Shown in pieces: positions 47,622 to 59,853 of a stretch of DNA of 64,000 nt. Location of the stretch: NCBI GenBank assembly GCA_011033025.1, contig WFMF01000137.1, forward strand, positions 310,001-374,000, read 5' to 3'. Position numbers and translations under genes: made by a program. The notes below the pieces were generated by a model that searched no databases, had not been told where the DNA came from, and worked only from the letters and a program-made list of their open reading frames with translations. Position 1 is the stretch's first letter, and each line of letters starts with the position of its first letter. Source of the stretch: Beroe forskalii (Eukaryota > Ctenophora > Nuda > Beroida > Beroidae).

Positions 47622-48440
47622 CCTTGTGCAATATTCTCCCTAATAATAAATGAACTTGTTAGATTTCTTTTTAATTCAAATATGTTTTAACCCTGATTTT
47701 CAGGAGAAGCATCTCTCAAGATAAAGTATTGGATCAGGATGCATGCCACTCACATTAATTTTATTAATGTGCAACATAAAAGGACACAAATGACCCGGAT
47801 CCATCCACCGGTCCTCTACTTCTCTTCACTTAGTGTGTTGCTTAATTTTTTGATGCTTGGAGTGAAGACAAAGACCAAAGAGCAAGTTTCAGATTTATTC
47901 AGGCAGATGGTCACTGCACTTGACGGTGCTATACCCTGGCACCAGGGGGTGACTGCTAGGGGGCCTACCTCATAAAAAGCTCTCGCAATTTAAACACCCT
48001 GAAAGCTGAGGTAGGTATTGGACTGAAAATGCCTCCACACCACTCATCTTGGTGTGACTCACTAAGATCCTACTGCTCTCCACATTGCATTACCTAAAGG
48101 AATCATGTTGGTGTTCAAGTACGGAGTTGGAGAAAAGTCTTGCAGATTGATGTCTTGAAGAAAGATTTCTTTTTAATTCAAATATGTAATCGTTAGAACA
48201 AAGTTTAACATGATGTGACAAATACAACCATCATGTTAGCATATTGAAATCAAAAAGCAAAACATTTCTTCAAGGCTGCTATCTGCAAGACTTTCATCAA
48301 CTTTTTATTTGAACTCTTGCATGGCTCCATTGGGTAGGAGCATGTAGTGATGGAAAGATCCAAATGAACCACAACTGAGGTGGATGGTGTGTAGGCATCA
48401 TCAGTCCAATGCCCACCTTAGCTATTGGGTTGTTAAAATA
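47600..48440. other. Dishevelled upstream region
   Basis: Putative promoter and leader of Dishevelled. No TATA box or other element can be assigned with confidence, and no other gene is seen. Confidence 0.4.
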
Positions 48441-48673
48441 TAAGCATGATGAAAGAGGCCAGAGGGGGTTTATTATTAGCTAAGAAATTGGGGAAGATCA
48501 ATAAGGACGAAAAATTGTGCCAGGTGCCAGGCCACACAACTGTACCAAACCTAGATGAGTACAAAACCAGACAATTAATTCCCAGTGGACTTTTCTGCAG
48601 AAAGCTAGTTAGCAGCAGACTCATTCAGCCAGCCTTCATTCAACAGTATAATAAGCGGTTACATGTCGAAGTG

Positions 48674-48777
48674 GTGACCGTATACCGCAACTTACATGGT
48701 CGAGGCGACAGCCGAGACTGTGTGAGTTGGATAATGGACGAGGCGTGCCGAGTCCATTATCGAAGGTATACGGTCAC
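48674..48777. repeat. Nested hairpin element
   Basis: Outer arms GTGACCGTATACC (48674-48686) and its complement (48765-48777) enclose inner arms GATAATGGAC (48730-48739) and GTCCATTATC (48752-48761). A partial related sequence, GACCGTATAACC followed by AAACTTACACGGTCG, lies at 49540. Probably a small palindromic mobile element. The 142-codon frame across it is not credible as a gene. Confidence 0.75.
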
Positions 48778-48944
48778 AGCTGAGATCATGGAACCGGATT
48801 ATACCCCGACCAGAAATAGCTGGGACCGACTATTCTCCAACCAAACAACAGTATTTCTTCCCACTCGGGTCTGACGACCCTCGTCCGGATTCAACGCTTA
48901 AGTAGATATTTGAGTGCTCCTTTATAAAATCAAATTTCAGTTTA

Positions 48945-49530
48945 ATAATAATAATAATAATTCAAACTTATAGATTGTGGTGGCACATCAACTTAATTAA
49001 TTGCACAGCTGTGCCACGAAAACAGAGAATCAAAAATGCATTGACAGTGCACTAACACAACAACATAAAGCTTTATAATAATGTCAAATAATTTAAAATA
49101 CTGTAAGATAAGTTTTAATTTGAGCACTGTCAGAGTAACGATAACCTTTATATACAGAAATAATTAAACAAATGTTAAATAATATTAAAAGCTTGATTAA
49201 ATAAATACGTTTTAAGTGCAGATTTAAAATTGTCAATTGATGAGCAAGATTTCAGTTCTAAAGGGAGGCTATTCCATAATTTAGGTCCACACTTTTCAAA
49301 GGAACGTTCACCAAAATGGGAAAGAACTCTAGGTTCATGCAAGTAAATGGAATGATTAAAATCTGCATATTTAAACATTGAATTGAGATAAACAGGTCCT
49401 GAACCAGTTAAACATTTATAAACAATGAGGAGAATCTTAAACTCAATACGATACTTTATGGGCAGCCAATGTAATTCTTTCAAGGTTTCACCAAGATGGT
49501 CATGTTTGTAAGCTTTTTTGCACTGTAATT
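48945..49530 (-). pseudogene. 5'-truncated LINE copy (CR1/L2/Jockey-like C-terminus, 3' UTR, ATT tail)
   Basis: The minus-strand frame reads LKELHWLPIKYRIEFKILL, VYKCLTGSGPVYL, SHFGERSFEKCGPKLWNSLP and FKSALKTYLF. LHWLPVxxRIxFKxxxLVYK, then WNSLPxxL, then FKxxLKTxLF is the standard C-terminus of these retrotransposon polymerases. A stop near 49172 is followed by about 200 bp of 3' sequence and an (ATT)n tail, whose complement is the AATAATAATAATAAT at 48945-48962. Confidence 0.88.
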
Positions 49531-49734
49531 CAGTGAAGACCGTATAACCAAACTTACACGGTCGCTAAAACAAGCTTGGGAGGGGTATAATTAATGCTTT
49601 TCCAGGGTCTAGCCTTCTTTCTATTTTTGCAATGAACTGCTTGGGTAACTGATTGGTCATGGACCAGTTTATTTTTCTTAACTGTGCTCAATGACAAGAG
49701 CAAGCTCTCTGCCAGTCACCAGGACACCAGACTC

Positions 49735-51005
49735 TCGTTAGACGTTGCCTGACCCCTCACCTTTAAAATTTGAAATAATAGGTCTGATAACATCAGACAA
49801 CCAGACTCTGCTAGCATTTGACACATGTCCACAAAAAATAAGATACTGGCAAGCACTAACAGATTCCATCATGTTCAGAGACAGTCAGCCAGTGTTTACC
49901 ACTGGCCAAAGTTCACAGCAATGATTGTTTGCTAAAGTAGGTACCTAAATTTTATCTGAACTTATAGCAATCATGATTCAAATTACTGGAGTGTGATCAT
50001 AGGTTGAAAGCAGCAGGTTGAAAATGTAGGTAAAAAGGGTCCAACATATTTAATTTAATTCCTTCTCAATATACATACACAGTGTCACTAAATAACAACA
50101 ATTTAAAAACATTTTAAAATTACTGTTAATTGCAAAGCACTTCATGGCTTTGCAATTGCATATCATGGTTTCAAAGTTCATGATATATGACGAAAAGTAT
50201 CATTCCATAGAGAGAACCATCCAACACTGGCTACAGGAAATGCACTTTCAACATCTATTTAGCCTTTTTCATTCAACCTATGAAACTGTTTTCAGAATGC
50301 ATAGGAATTGCTGATTAGAATTGCATTGAAAACTGACCATAATATTGGCTCCAGCAAAACCCACGACCTTCGGTTGCTACGTCAAGATGATGCTTGATTC
50401 AAAAATCACAACCCGTTGAAAATTATTAAAAAATATGTGTTGCATTAGTATTGATTTTGCTTTTTTGCAAACATAAAAACTGGATTCAAAAACCCAGATT
50501 TCTTCCATCCGTAGCGCGCGGCGTCAAATTACAAACGGAAATATTGAGGGATAGGACTGCAGGGTAGTGTTACAAATTGCTTGTTAAAATATCCCGGCCT
50601 TAATCACTGCCTTGCTAAACACGTATATCCCTGTGTGGCTCGCACGGTGCGGCGCGGCGCGTACACTCACCAATGCGGGCTTGAAAAATCCTGCCCATAT
50701 TGCTCGGCGCGTTGCACAAAACTTTTTCCATTGTTCATTCTAGTCAGAAAATGTCGGTCAATATTTCAGCGTTCGCGTTGTATACGGCATACGCAGCGCG
50801 AGCGCCGCGCGTTACTTTCCCCTAACCAGGGGTGTCGCGAAACGGAGCAAGGCGCGGCGCGCGCGTAAAACTAGGGATCTGGTTAGAGCAACGCGTTACT
50901 TAACTTAAAAAACTCTACACTCGTTATGTCTGACGTCGTCAGACCCATTATTTCAAGTCGTGGCGCGCGCGCTTCGCGCGCGCGAGGGGTCAGGCAACGC
51001 CTGAC
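49735..51005. repeat. Pair of inverted GTTGCCTGACCCCTC blocks
   Basis: 49740-49800 (GTTGCCTGACCCCTC, TTGAAATAATAGGTCTGA, ATCAGAC) is repeated inverted at 50920-51005 (complement of GTTGCCTGACCCCTC, then TTGAAATAATGGGTCTGACG). The right block carries an extra perfect GCGCGCGC/TTC palindrome. The pair may be the ends of a 1.2-kb non-autonomous element or two solo short elements. Confidence 0.65.
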
Positions 51006-51223
51006 AAAGCCCGCAACAGTCTGTTAATCATGCTAAACATGTATATTTCTGTTCGCATTGCGCGGCGCGCTTCCTGTATAGGAAGCTCTGCACGCGTACG
51101 CACACCTATGCAGGCTTATAAATTAATGAATTATACTTAAGTCATTGTCTTTTTAATAGTATAAGTATAGCTTAGGGCATTGATGGAAAAAATCCGTCTA
51201 CGTCCGTTCAATCATTTGCCCTA

Positions 51224-51281
51224 ACCAGGACCCTGGTTACGCGCACGGAGTGCGCGGCAAGCCCCTGGTTAGGGGAATTCA
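51224..51281. repeat. Short GC-rich palindromic element
   Basis: CCCTAACCAGG to CCTGGTTAGGG inverted ends, with a GCGCAC/GTGCGC inner hairpin, about 57 bp. A diverged relative with CCCTAACCAGGGG lies at 50818. Typical of very short palindromic mobile repeats. GGCGCGC-rich islands surround it (50640-50870, 51060-51110 and 51830-51880). Confidence 0.7.
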
Positions 51282-51299
51282 ATCATCAGTTGAACGATG

Positions 51300-52329
51300 C
51301 TATTCATGAACATCAGACTGCTGGAATTCTTGTGGGACGCTTGATAATTTTAAGGCAGATGTCGCCACCTCGAGAAATAAGAATTCTTCTGAAATTTCCG
51401 ATCGCGCGGCGCTATGTACGTAGGTGAATATACTGTTAAATCAGTATCACACGCGTACAAATTGTGGTTTTGTGGAAATTGCAGACACCGATCTCAGAGG
51501 TGGCGACACCTCAGTAACGCTAATGTTAAATTGTTAATTTTCTATGCTAAGTGTAGTCTGAAAGATCCAGTTTAATGCCTAGTGAACCATGGAAAAAGTT
51601 TTGTGATATTTGTTGATGCAATATCATGATTATTTAACTTATTATTCTATTTTAATTTTTATTTTATATTTTCTTACACACAGACAAGTGATGATTTTGC
51701 TCGTTTATTTTATTGGTGCTATTTCTCTTTAGACACAATAAACAAAATTTGTTGAAGAATCGTTGGTCTCCCATATACAGAAATTGGATCATACTAGATG
51801 GATTTCACCCATCCCTAGCGCGCAACACTCGGAAATTTGGAGGGTCGTGTCGCGGAAAAAAATGGCGCGCGGCGGAGGGTAGGGTAAAATCCTACTAGGA
51901 TCATACATTCCGAAAGACCATTAACCTTTCGTTTCCCTTGTACGTCGCAATTAGAGGAAAATTAGAATTTACTTCAATCATCAACATTCCGAAAGTATAA
52001 TGGACCTTAAGTGACTAAACGTCCTATAGTGAATGGGCATATTCTGTCTCAAAAAGAATTTTTGTGTAAGGAAAAGGTTGTGATTATTGCTGTTATAGAA
52101 TGATCGAATTACCTAAATAAAGAAATTAAGTCAGGAAACTGATTCTTTGAAATAGTGAATAATTACTGATTGAACATGAAAAACTTAATGAGTAAATTAA
52201 TATAATGCTGGTCTGTAATGTTGTAAAATGTTGAATTTTTTTGTTTAATTCTTCGTTTTAGAACAAATACAGCCATCTTTGTAGTCAATTACTTAATAAT
52301 CAAATTAAGTTGCTTTTGAATTTAATATG
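51300..52329. other. No gene recognised
   Basis: Intergenic. GGTGGCGACA occurs inverted at 51360-51370 and 51498-51508, suggesting another short palindromic element. Otherwise AT-rich. Confidence 0.5.
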
Positions 52330-53269
52330 TGTGCTGAAGTTTGTTTGTTTTGATCTCGGTTATATTTTGTGGCCGAACTGTTTCAATAGAATTTAAAATA
52401 TGTATTAAAACTGATTTTAGTGAATGTTCTGAAAAATCGCAAATTTTGAATTTGTCGTCTAACTCAAAAGTGACATCGTTAATTCATCAATTTGGCGCTT
52501 ACACCAATTCAATAATAGAGAAAAATCCATTTTTCTACCGTAGAAATAATTTTAATCAAAATTAGGAAAATCAGCAAAATTACACCATCACGTGTCCATT
52601 ACCAATTTCCCTCCTGTGCTACTGTAAGTGACGTAACTCACAGAAAATTCCGCTCCAACGTTGGTTGGATCATGTCCCGAATTATACGCACGTCACAGAT
52701 ATAATATAATGGCGTCACCTGGACCTGTACTACCTTTCTCGCATATTGTACATTTCTTACATTTTCTATGTCCCTTGCCACTGCTTATAGAATCTCCACA
52801 TATATTGTGCATATATTGAGTTTTGATATTATATATTGTGCATATTTTGAGTTTTTTGATATTTTTGATCCCCTTGTCTCCCGATGTCTCAGGCTAATCA
52901 TGATTGTGTCTCTGAATATTTGTAACATATATCATTTTTAAAACTTTCCCTTGCCACTGTGAATTGAGTCTCAGATACTTGTGTATGATAATTTAGTCTC
53001 TCAATACCTTCTGAGTAGTATACTAGTAACCACGAAATTTTGTACAATCTCACCTGGTTCCATGATATTAAATATTAATTGTATTATCGATTGATTGTTA
53101 ATGATCATACATTTTACAAATGGTTTTGACCGGAAATTAAGCCTACAATGGACGACATAAGTTCTCCATTTTAACCCATGATAATTAAGTCACTATACAG
53201 TTGGCGCGTTAAATTCAATCCGCCGTCTTCCGGCTGAATTTCTCGCGGCTCCAGCCACAGTACGCCGTG

Positions 53270-53358
53270 CGTGAAAAATAGGCGGTTATCAACATCATCA
53301 ACTCACTACATCACGCTTTGATGATGACTTCATCCTACCCGCCTATTTCTCGGTGTCC
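53270..53358. repeat. TGACGTCA-type module (right arm)
   Basis: GAAAAATAGGCGGTTATCAA, TCATCAACTCAC and CCCGCCTATTTCTCGG. This is the right-arm counterpart of 37020-37108. Confidence 0.78.
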
Positions 53359-54173
53359 GACTAGGTGTGGAGCTCTGGTCATGGTTCACTAAATAATCAT
53401 GGCAGTCTCCGCTCTGCGAGTGTGACATTTAATCTGGAATATATTTTATTTCCATTTCTTTTAATGCCGTGTCGCACAGTGCAGGTTTGGCGGTTTTGTA
53501 TGACGTCATTTTCATGGTTTAGAGTGGTGAATTTGTGACGACAGACACCGGATAGTCTGTTTTTCAGTGTATTGTACGATGCGTGCCGTGTGAGTGCCGT
53601 GTGACTTTGCTCAGAGTCTGAGTTTGTTGTCCGCTTTGAGAAATTTGTACATTCATTGCGAATTTGTGTATTTATTGCGAAGTTGTGTACGTTTGTTTGA
53701 TTTTTAACGTTAGAGATTAAATTAAGTGGATTTTTCGGCGAAAGGTTTCCGGTTGGGTTATTAATTAAATGGATTTTGCGGTGAAAAGTGTTTCTGAAAT
53801 TAAATGCTTGACAACTGACTTTGTGCCATTTTATACGCCCGAATGATTATTAATGACAATCATTATCGTTAACAGTAAAACATTATTCCCCTTTACAAAC
53901 CAAAAGTAATAGCTGATCGCTGGTGACGTCATTATCATGTGTTAAAATACGGAATTGATGGCGTCAACTCGACTCTTTTCAGAGCTTTGTGTTTGTACAG
54001 TATATTTCATAAGGCAACCGATTCTTCATCCTACGCCCTCGGCCCTTTTGATGATAGAGCCAAAGAATGTGCATAATTCTGAGTTTTATTACTGACATTT
54101 TACAGTTATTTGTGCATAATTCCTAGTTTCATTACTGATAATTTACAGTTATTTCGATACTTATTATTAAATA

Positions 54174-54664
54174 CCTTACAAGACAAAATAACATGGGACA
54201 ATAATTCCGGGGATCGAAATTTTGGGGGTTCGAAAATATGGGGATTTTTTTCAAAAATCCCCAAATTTCGTACCCCAAATTAAATCAGGTGATTTTCGCC
54301 TTTTTTCAAATTCGAAAAAATAAGGTAACTTTTGGGAATAAATCAGAACTTCAGAAAGGCCAATATTACTGAGGTGATCGAAGTAGTAGAATTTCCAGTA
54401 CAAGATCCCTTTTATCGAGTCGAGTGTAGGAGGTTTTATTAGGAATTACTGCATTTAAGATATTTTTAACTCTTCTGCACTAATATACTTATTGAAATTT
54501 GTCTGGGAATTCTATATTTTATGCACTGTTAGTCAAATCACAAACCCGCAATTAACTAATTTGGGGGAAATAATTTTGGGGATCGAAATTTTGGGGGAAC
54601 GAAAATATGGGGATTTTTTCGTAAAATCCCCAAATTTCGTACCTTTTAAATATGTCTCGTAAGG
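54174..54664. mobile_element. 491-bp MITE with TA duplication, right arm only
   Basis: Ends CCTTACAAGACA and TGTCTCGTAAGG are inverted. TA flanks both sides (54172-54173, 54665-54666), and the left arm shows the empty site (TAAATATTGTTTT, complement near 36190-36203). The TA target suggests Tc1/mariner-type mobilisation. Inside, a block GGGGATCGAAATTTTGGGGG followed by an AAAATCCCC hairpin is present twice. Confidence 0.88.
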
Positions 54665-56672
54665 TATTGTTTTAAACACGTTTTGGAGCCCTAAATTATG
54701 TGAAAATATTTGATGTATCGATGACAGGTATCATTGCAATGTATTTTAATGTTTTCGTATTCTGTTTTTTGGATTTTGAACCGTTCGCTCGAACAAAAAG
54801 TTCGCATGGGACTTGTTCTATTGAATACTTGATAATTATTCTGACATTCTTCAGTTCAAATTCGCCGGATTTGAATCGAAGTTAATTTTAAATTCCGAAA
54901 TACCTATCTACTAGAAATTAAAATTCCATCGAAAAAGGAAATATTTCACATTTCTCTCCGCCGTTTTTCTCATGATGAAACCTTGGTGTGAATTCTTCAG
55001 TATTTTTCCTAGACAATGTCTTATTATTTTATTTCTAATCACACAATCATATTGATTAGTGGACTTATTAATTTTGTATATTTAATCCATAATTTCGTTG
55101 TCTACATTTTCCATTGACGATTATTAGCAATTGTAGACTATACAATTCGTTCCTATTGTAAGATAGAAATGATCAATAATTCCCAATATAGCCCTATCTG
55201 TAAACTTGTACCGTTTAGATCATTATTAATATTGAAGGCTTGCGTAAATTATCTTTTTATTATTTTCCTTGTCGGACCAGACATACCTATATAAACGCAA
55301 TGAAATATACGATAGTTCGATTAAAATTCCTTGGATATTTTCCCCAAAATTCCGGCTCCTCAGCAAACTATAATATTTATCAGTTGTGTTTGCTCTCCAC
55401 TTTATTTCAATCTATTCGCCGTTCGAAGGATTTATATATAAGAAGTTTAGAGTGACGTAATTATCATTGTTTTCTGCATTGAATTGATGACGTTTGCTCG
55501 TCTATTTTTCGCGTGCACGCGTTTTCCAGCATCACCTGTACTCGAACTAATTAACATACGTGTTAAGCACGTCCATTATCAACTGATTAAGTAATGATCT
55601 GATAATTGTCCGTGACTTCTCGGGTCGTGTGTTATATATTTTGAAATATTTGCGAACTCTCCCCGCCCTTATATATAAATCAATTTCACTTCCTTGCATG
55701 TCGAGAGAAACGCGTTCGCTCGCTTCGCAGATGTTGTTTGTCTTTGGTAAGCTTTAAAAGTCGTTGGCTGTTGCAAATTCAAAATATATTTGGAGATAGG
55801 AGAATTCTTGATGGAAAATTCCAGAAAGATGTTCAAAAGTCGTCGAATCTATGCAATCGTTTGGTAACTTTATCTGTAAACACAATTACAGTAGTTTTGT
55901 GTGACGCGATGAAGAAAATTGTTTTCAATCACTGCATAGCTGCCACATATTGGATCGACGTGTACTAAATTCTTCAAGTACTGTACTATCGTTGCTCAGG
56001 AAAATTACATCATTGGATACGAGTAATAAGATTGTATATTATGTAATTGCCGTTTTCCCCCTCTTTTCCTTTCTTCAGACTACCGATCGAATAAAATGCA
56101 TTCAATCAGACACTGCAACGGTAATTTTTCATAGTCATAATAAATTTGATCGGTATCCGATTGTCTAGGGTATTGGTTAGATATTTCTACGAATTCTTGC
56201 CCACTTTTCCAGAATTGACTTCGTGGTCAATTTGTTAGTTTGTTACAAAACGACAAAAGATCTTCGTTTATATTTATAGAATTCTAGATCTTTTGGCATG
56301 AGTGTTTGTCCTTGGGAATGATAGCATATTTCTCATTCCCGTTTATTCCAGATCACCTCTTTTACAGAAAATTGCCAGGGTATTAGGTATAATATTTAGA
56401 CTGCGTATCATTTTAAACTGTATGTTGGTATTATGTTGGCGTCTAACTCGTTTAAATGTACCCTATTCAATAGGTCATTGTTACTAACTTGATAGGTCTG
56501 ATAGGTCGTATATTAGCAACGATTTTTTCTCTATTTTATCAATTTATCACATACAGTTGATTGTAGTATGTACTGTTCATTGGTGTGCTTTACACGTGAG
56601 TCAATGCTAAAATCAGACATTGAATCTAGCGCACAGCCGACATAACCGGACATAGTGTCATGGATCGGATTA

Positions 56673-57449
56673 CCTTAGTGGTAGAAATTAAGAAGTGTAC
56701 TATTTAAGGTAGTAAGCAATTTTACTGCCTTAAATAGTACACTCCTTAAATTCTACAAATCTTAATTTCTACCTACCGTAATTTGTACAATACCAAACTT
56801 TTAGAAAATTTTGTTAAGTAAAGATTTGTACATCTATAACTATCTTTTCTTTCACTACAAAATTAAGGCATTCCAATTTCCATTTTCTCTCAATACAGGT
56901 TCAGAATTTTTCAGCGAAATCATCAGTGCAGACAAAATCAAACTTGATATGATAAACAATTATCACTCGATAAAAATTATAGGCATTTATTCAGCTTCTT
57001 CGTCTTCCTGCACATCTTCCATATCTTCCACCTCAAGCCAAATAGAACCTTCTTCGATATCTTCTTCGATGTTTTCATCAGGAAACAAGGCCTTCAAAAT
57101 TTCAGCGGAATCATCGGCCAATCTTTCATCAAACGGAGGCAGTGAAACATTGCAAAGAACATGGTGTTGACTCAAGGATGCTCATTGACCCGTTTGCTAA
57201 TCTGTTTCTCTAGAACGCCTAGCTTTACTTTTTTCAATGTTTCATAGATCCCAAATAAATGGAATTCAATGGAAAAAATCTGCCCTCTTCTTGTTTTCAC
57301 ATCGGTATTTTTGGTTGAAAATTGGTGAAACAACGTGAAATTTAGTCCTAGAATTGCCTGATTTTTGTAGAAATTTTACTGCCTTAATTAGTACACTTCT
57401 TAATTAGTACGTCCTTAATAAATACACATCTTAATTTCTACCACTAAGG
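56673..57449. mobile_element. 777-bp Tc1/mariner- or pogo-like non-autonomous element, right arm only
   Basis: Perfect ends CCTTAGTGGTAGAAATTAAG and its complement, flanked by TA (56671-56672, 57450-57451). The left arm has the uninterrupted GATTATAC site (about 31310-31318). Several subterminal ACTATTTAAGG/TTAATTTCTACC repeats look like transposase sites. A minus frame (56987-57175) ends in a strongly acidic run (EEDIEEG, VEDMEDVQEDEEAE), like the acidic tail of pogo-type transposases, so it may be an internal-deletion derivative. Confidence 0.87.
56987..57175 (-). pseudogene. Acidic C-terminal ORF inside the 777-bp element
   Basis: 62 codons: RLADDSAEILKALFPDE, then alternating Glu/Asp to the stop. 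No catalytic motif is present. The acidic tail is compatible with the end of a pogo/Tigger transposase gene, but the family is inferred only from composition and from the TA-flanked element around it. Confidence 0.35.
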
Positions 57450-59399
57450 TATACAGAGCTCTCACTATACAATGTACACTGGTTAAATTCCAAAGATCTG
57501 AAGATGGCGTGATCGTATCACGTGATTTAGCAATATCACGTGACTTTGTTATCACGTGACGTAATATCGTCTCTTAAGTTGTTAGTTTCCTTCTGTATTT
57601 TCAGAGCTTGTTAAATACCCTTGCGGTCGGTTAGTAACAAGGTGTACGTAGGATTTGTAGGCGGTTGAAATACGATGATGAAATTATCATAGCACAAAGC
57701 TGTAATTTGATGATGTTGAACCGCCTATAACTTGCGGTTGGTATTATTTTTCATAGTCCCTTGTGTGAGATTGCGTGTGCGTCGCTTGAAAGCCTCCCTT
57801 GACCTATGACGCTTGTCGAAGTATATAATACCTTCGTAAATATTTAATATTTATTATGTGTGATCTAACACGTATTATATTTGTGATAATTATGTTCATT
57901 CGGACCTACTTGAATATGTGATTATATATTTTGCTTGAATTTTGTAGTATATTATGCTTTGTTTGTTTGTTTGTTGAGTGTGCTTGGCTGAGTTTAAAAT
58001 ATACGCTTTGATTTTTAATTTTCTGTTAAATTTCCTTTTTATAGTCTCAGTCTGAGTTGGTTGCATTTATATGAATTTTTCATAAATTGAAATAAATTTA
58101 TACTTGAACACATGAGAATCTGTAAAATACGGAATTTACCCTCCCTCATTTTATTATGTGAATACTGAATATGTTATATTATATGTTCGTTTGTTTGTGT
58201 GTCTGTTAGTTTGTGTGTCTGTTTGTGAGTGTGCATTGTTAGTGTGTGTGTGTCGTAGGCTTGTCAGGAATGTTACGTATGTTAAACCCCATGAGAAATA
58301 ATAAGTCGGTATAATGACGTCATCAACACATCACTTTGAGCCATGATAATGACGTCATCTTTTAAGAGTCTGTTGGTTGCGTGATATGCGTGGGGAAGTG
58401 CGATTTCCCATTCCGTATATTGTAATTTACACGTTATTGTGTTGTGAGTGTTATTTTATTCTACGTTGCACATTTCTGAAAGAGCTGTGATTTTATGGAA
58501 TTTACCGAAAACCACTTCCTTCCTTGCATTTTTTCGGTTTATTGGTTTCGACGCTTTATCCATGTTATATTGACATCTACTTAAAATCATATTTTGAATT
58601 TTGAAGTCGCATGATTTATGAGTATCGAAGTAAGTGATGTCCCGGAATCGTATGATTGCAACACGTCGGATTGCCACGCTTGTATTTCTATTCCAGAATG
58701 ATCATCGCTTGCTATGGAATGTTCCAGCCTCACGTTTCCCTTGAAAGGGGCTGTGGGCCTTCCACGGACCACCGCCCTTGTATGAAATTAAATTTTGTTA
58801 TTATTCCGATACTCACTCAATAATACCTGTGTGTATGTATGAGTGTACCTTGCATATCATGTATCAAAGCTCTCATCTAATTTTAGATATCCGCGCCTTT
58901 GGTGCTTTGGTGGGGTCATAATTCACGTGTTTGGAGTGACCGCACACATTCCGTGATAATCTTACGTCGCCGCTCTGACTTGGAAGATATTCCGTCAAAA
59001 ACTAGGCGGGATGTTTCGTCATCAATTGCCCACTTTGAGGTATGAAAATGACGTAATTTTTGACTGCGTTTAATTTGCGTGCGACGCGCTGTGCGTATGT
59101 GCGTTTGTACTGAACCAGATGTATCTCTAGTACGCTGCTATATCTCTAAACTCCGTTCACAAAAAATATGCGGTTTAACGTCATCAACTTAGCAGTTTTA
59201 GCTCTGATAATGGGGTCATCGTATCTGTAATTCTTTAACGCGCCAACTTCTATATCTTGACTGAAGAATGTTCGGAGTCACCGGTCTTTGTTTAATATAA
59301 TCTTAAATTAGACAAACACATTCTCTATCTCTCTCGTGCGCCGTTTTAAAAACCTCTTCGTATTTTTCTCTTTTCACTCAGATTGCCATGCAGGCCATT

Positions 59400-59850
59400 T
59401 ACCACTTGATAAAACTCCTTGACACCACTTGATAAACTCTTTGACACCACACACTGATGTAGATAAACTCACAGATAAACACAGATCCAGATCAGCACCA
59501 CTTGATAAACTCCTTGACAGACTGACATCAGTTTAACGTGTGACAGATATCACTTGACTACTCGACACTTGACACCACTGATAAACTCCCTGACACAGGA
59601 GATAAACTTCACTAATTCCCTGATACCACTTTACAATCTCCTTGACACCACTTTATAAACTCCTTGACACCACTTGATAAACTCCTTGACGCCACTAAAT
59701 GAACTCCTTGACACCACTTAATCAACTCCTTGACACCACTTGATAAACTCCTTGACACCACTTGATAAACTCCTTGACACCACTTGATAAACTCCTTGAC
59801 ACCACTTGATAAACTCCTTGACACCACTTGATAAACTCCTTGACACCACT
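59400..59850 (-). repeat. 22-bp minisatellite next to the last NOMO exon
   Basis: Tandem CTCCTTGACACCACTTGATA plus AA units, most regular from 59630 to 59850 and degenerating towards the arm boundary. It starts two or three bases after the exon j donor, so it occupies what should be the next intron. Minus-strand frames through it are artefacts. Confidence 0.95.
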
Positions 59851-59853
59851 AAC

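Larger units (their letters stand above)
52330..59400 (-). repeat. Right arm of large inverted duplication (between NOMO and Dishevelled)
   Basis: This is the reverse-complement partner of 29327-37990, about 7.1 kb. It has two private insertions (54174-54664 and 56673-57449). Its outer edge, near 59400, lies about 450 bp from the last NOMO exon. Between the arms lie about 14.3 kb that include the Dishevelled promoter and exons 1-4. Confidence 0.92.

Noticed and set aside
48446-48874. 142-codon + strand ORF upstream of Dishevelled
   Set aside because: It runs straight through a nested hairpin element, has no recognisable domain, and its downstream half is palindromic DNA.
50581-50868. 95-codon Cys/Arg-rich ORF
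   Set aside because: Composition reflects GGCGCGC-rich palindromic DNA; no conserved Cys spacing.
29327-59400. The whole 30-kb interval as one giant transposon with ~7-kb terminal inverted repeats
   Set aside because: Dishevelled exons 1-4 inside it splice in frame with exons 5-8 outside, so the interval is not an independent mobile unit. Target duplications at the outer edges were not seen.
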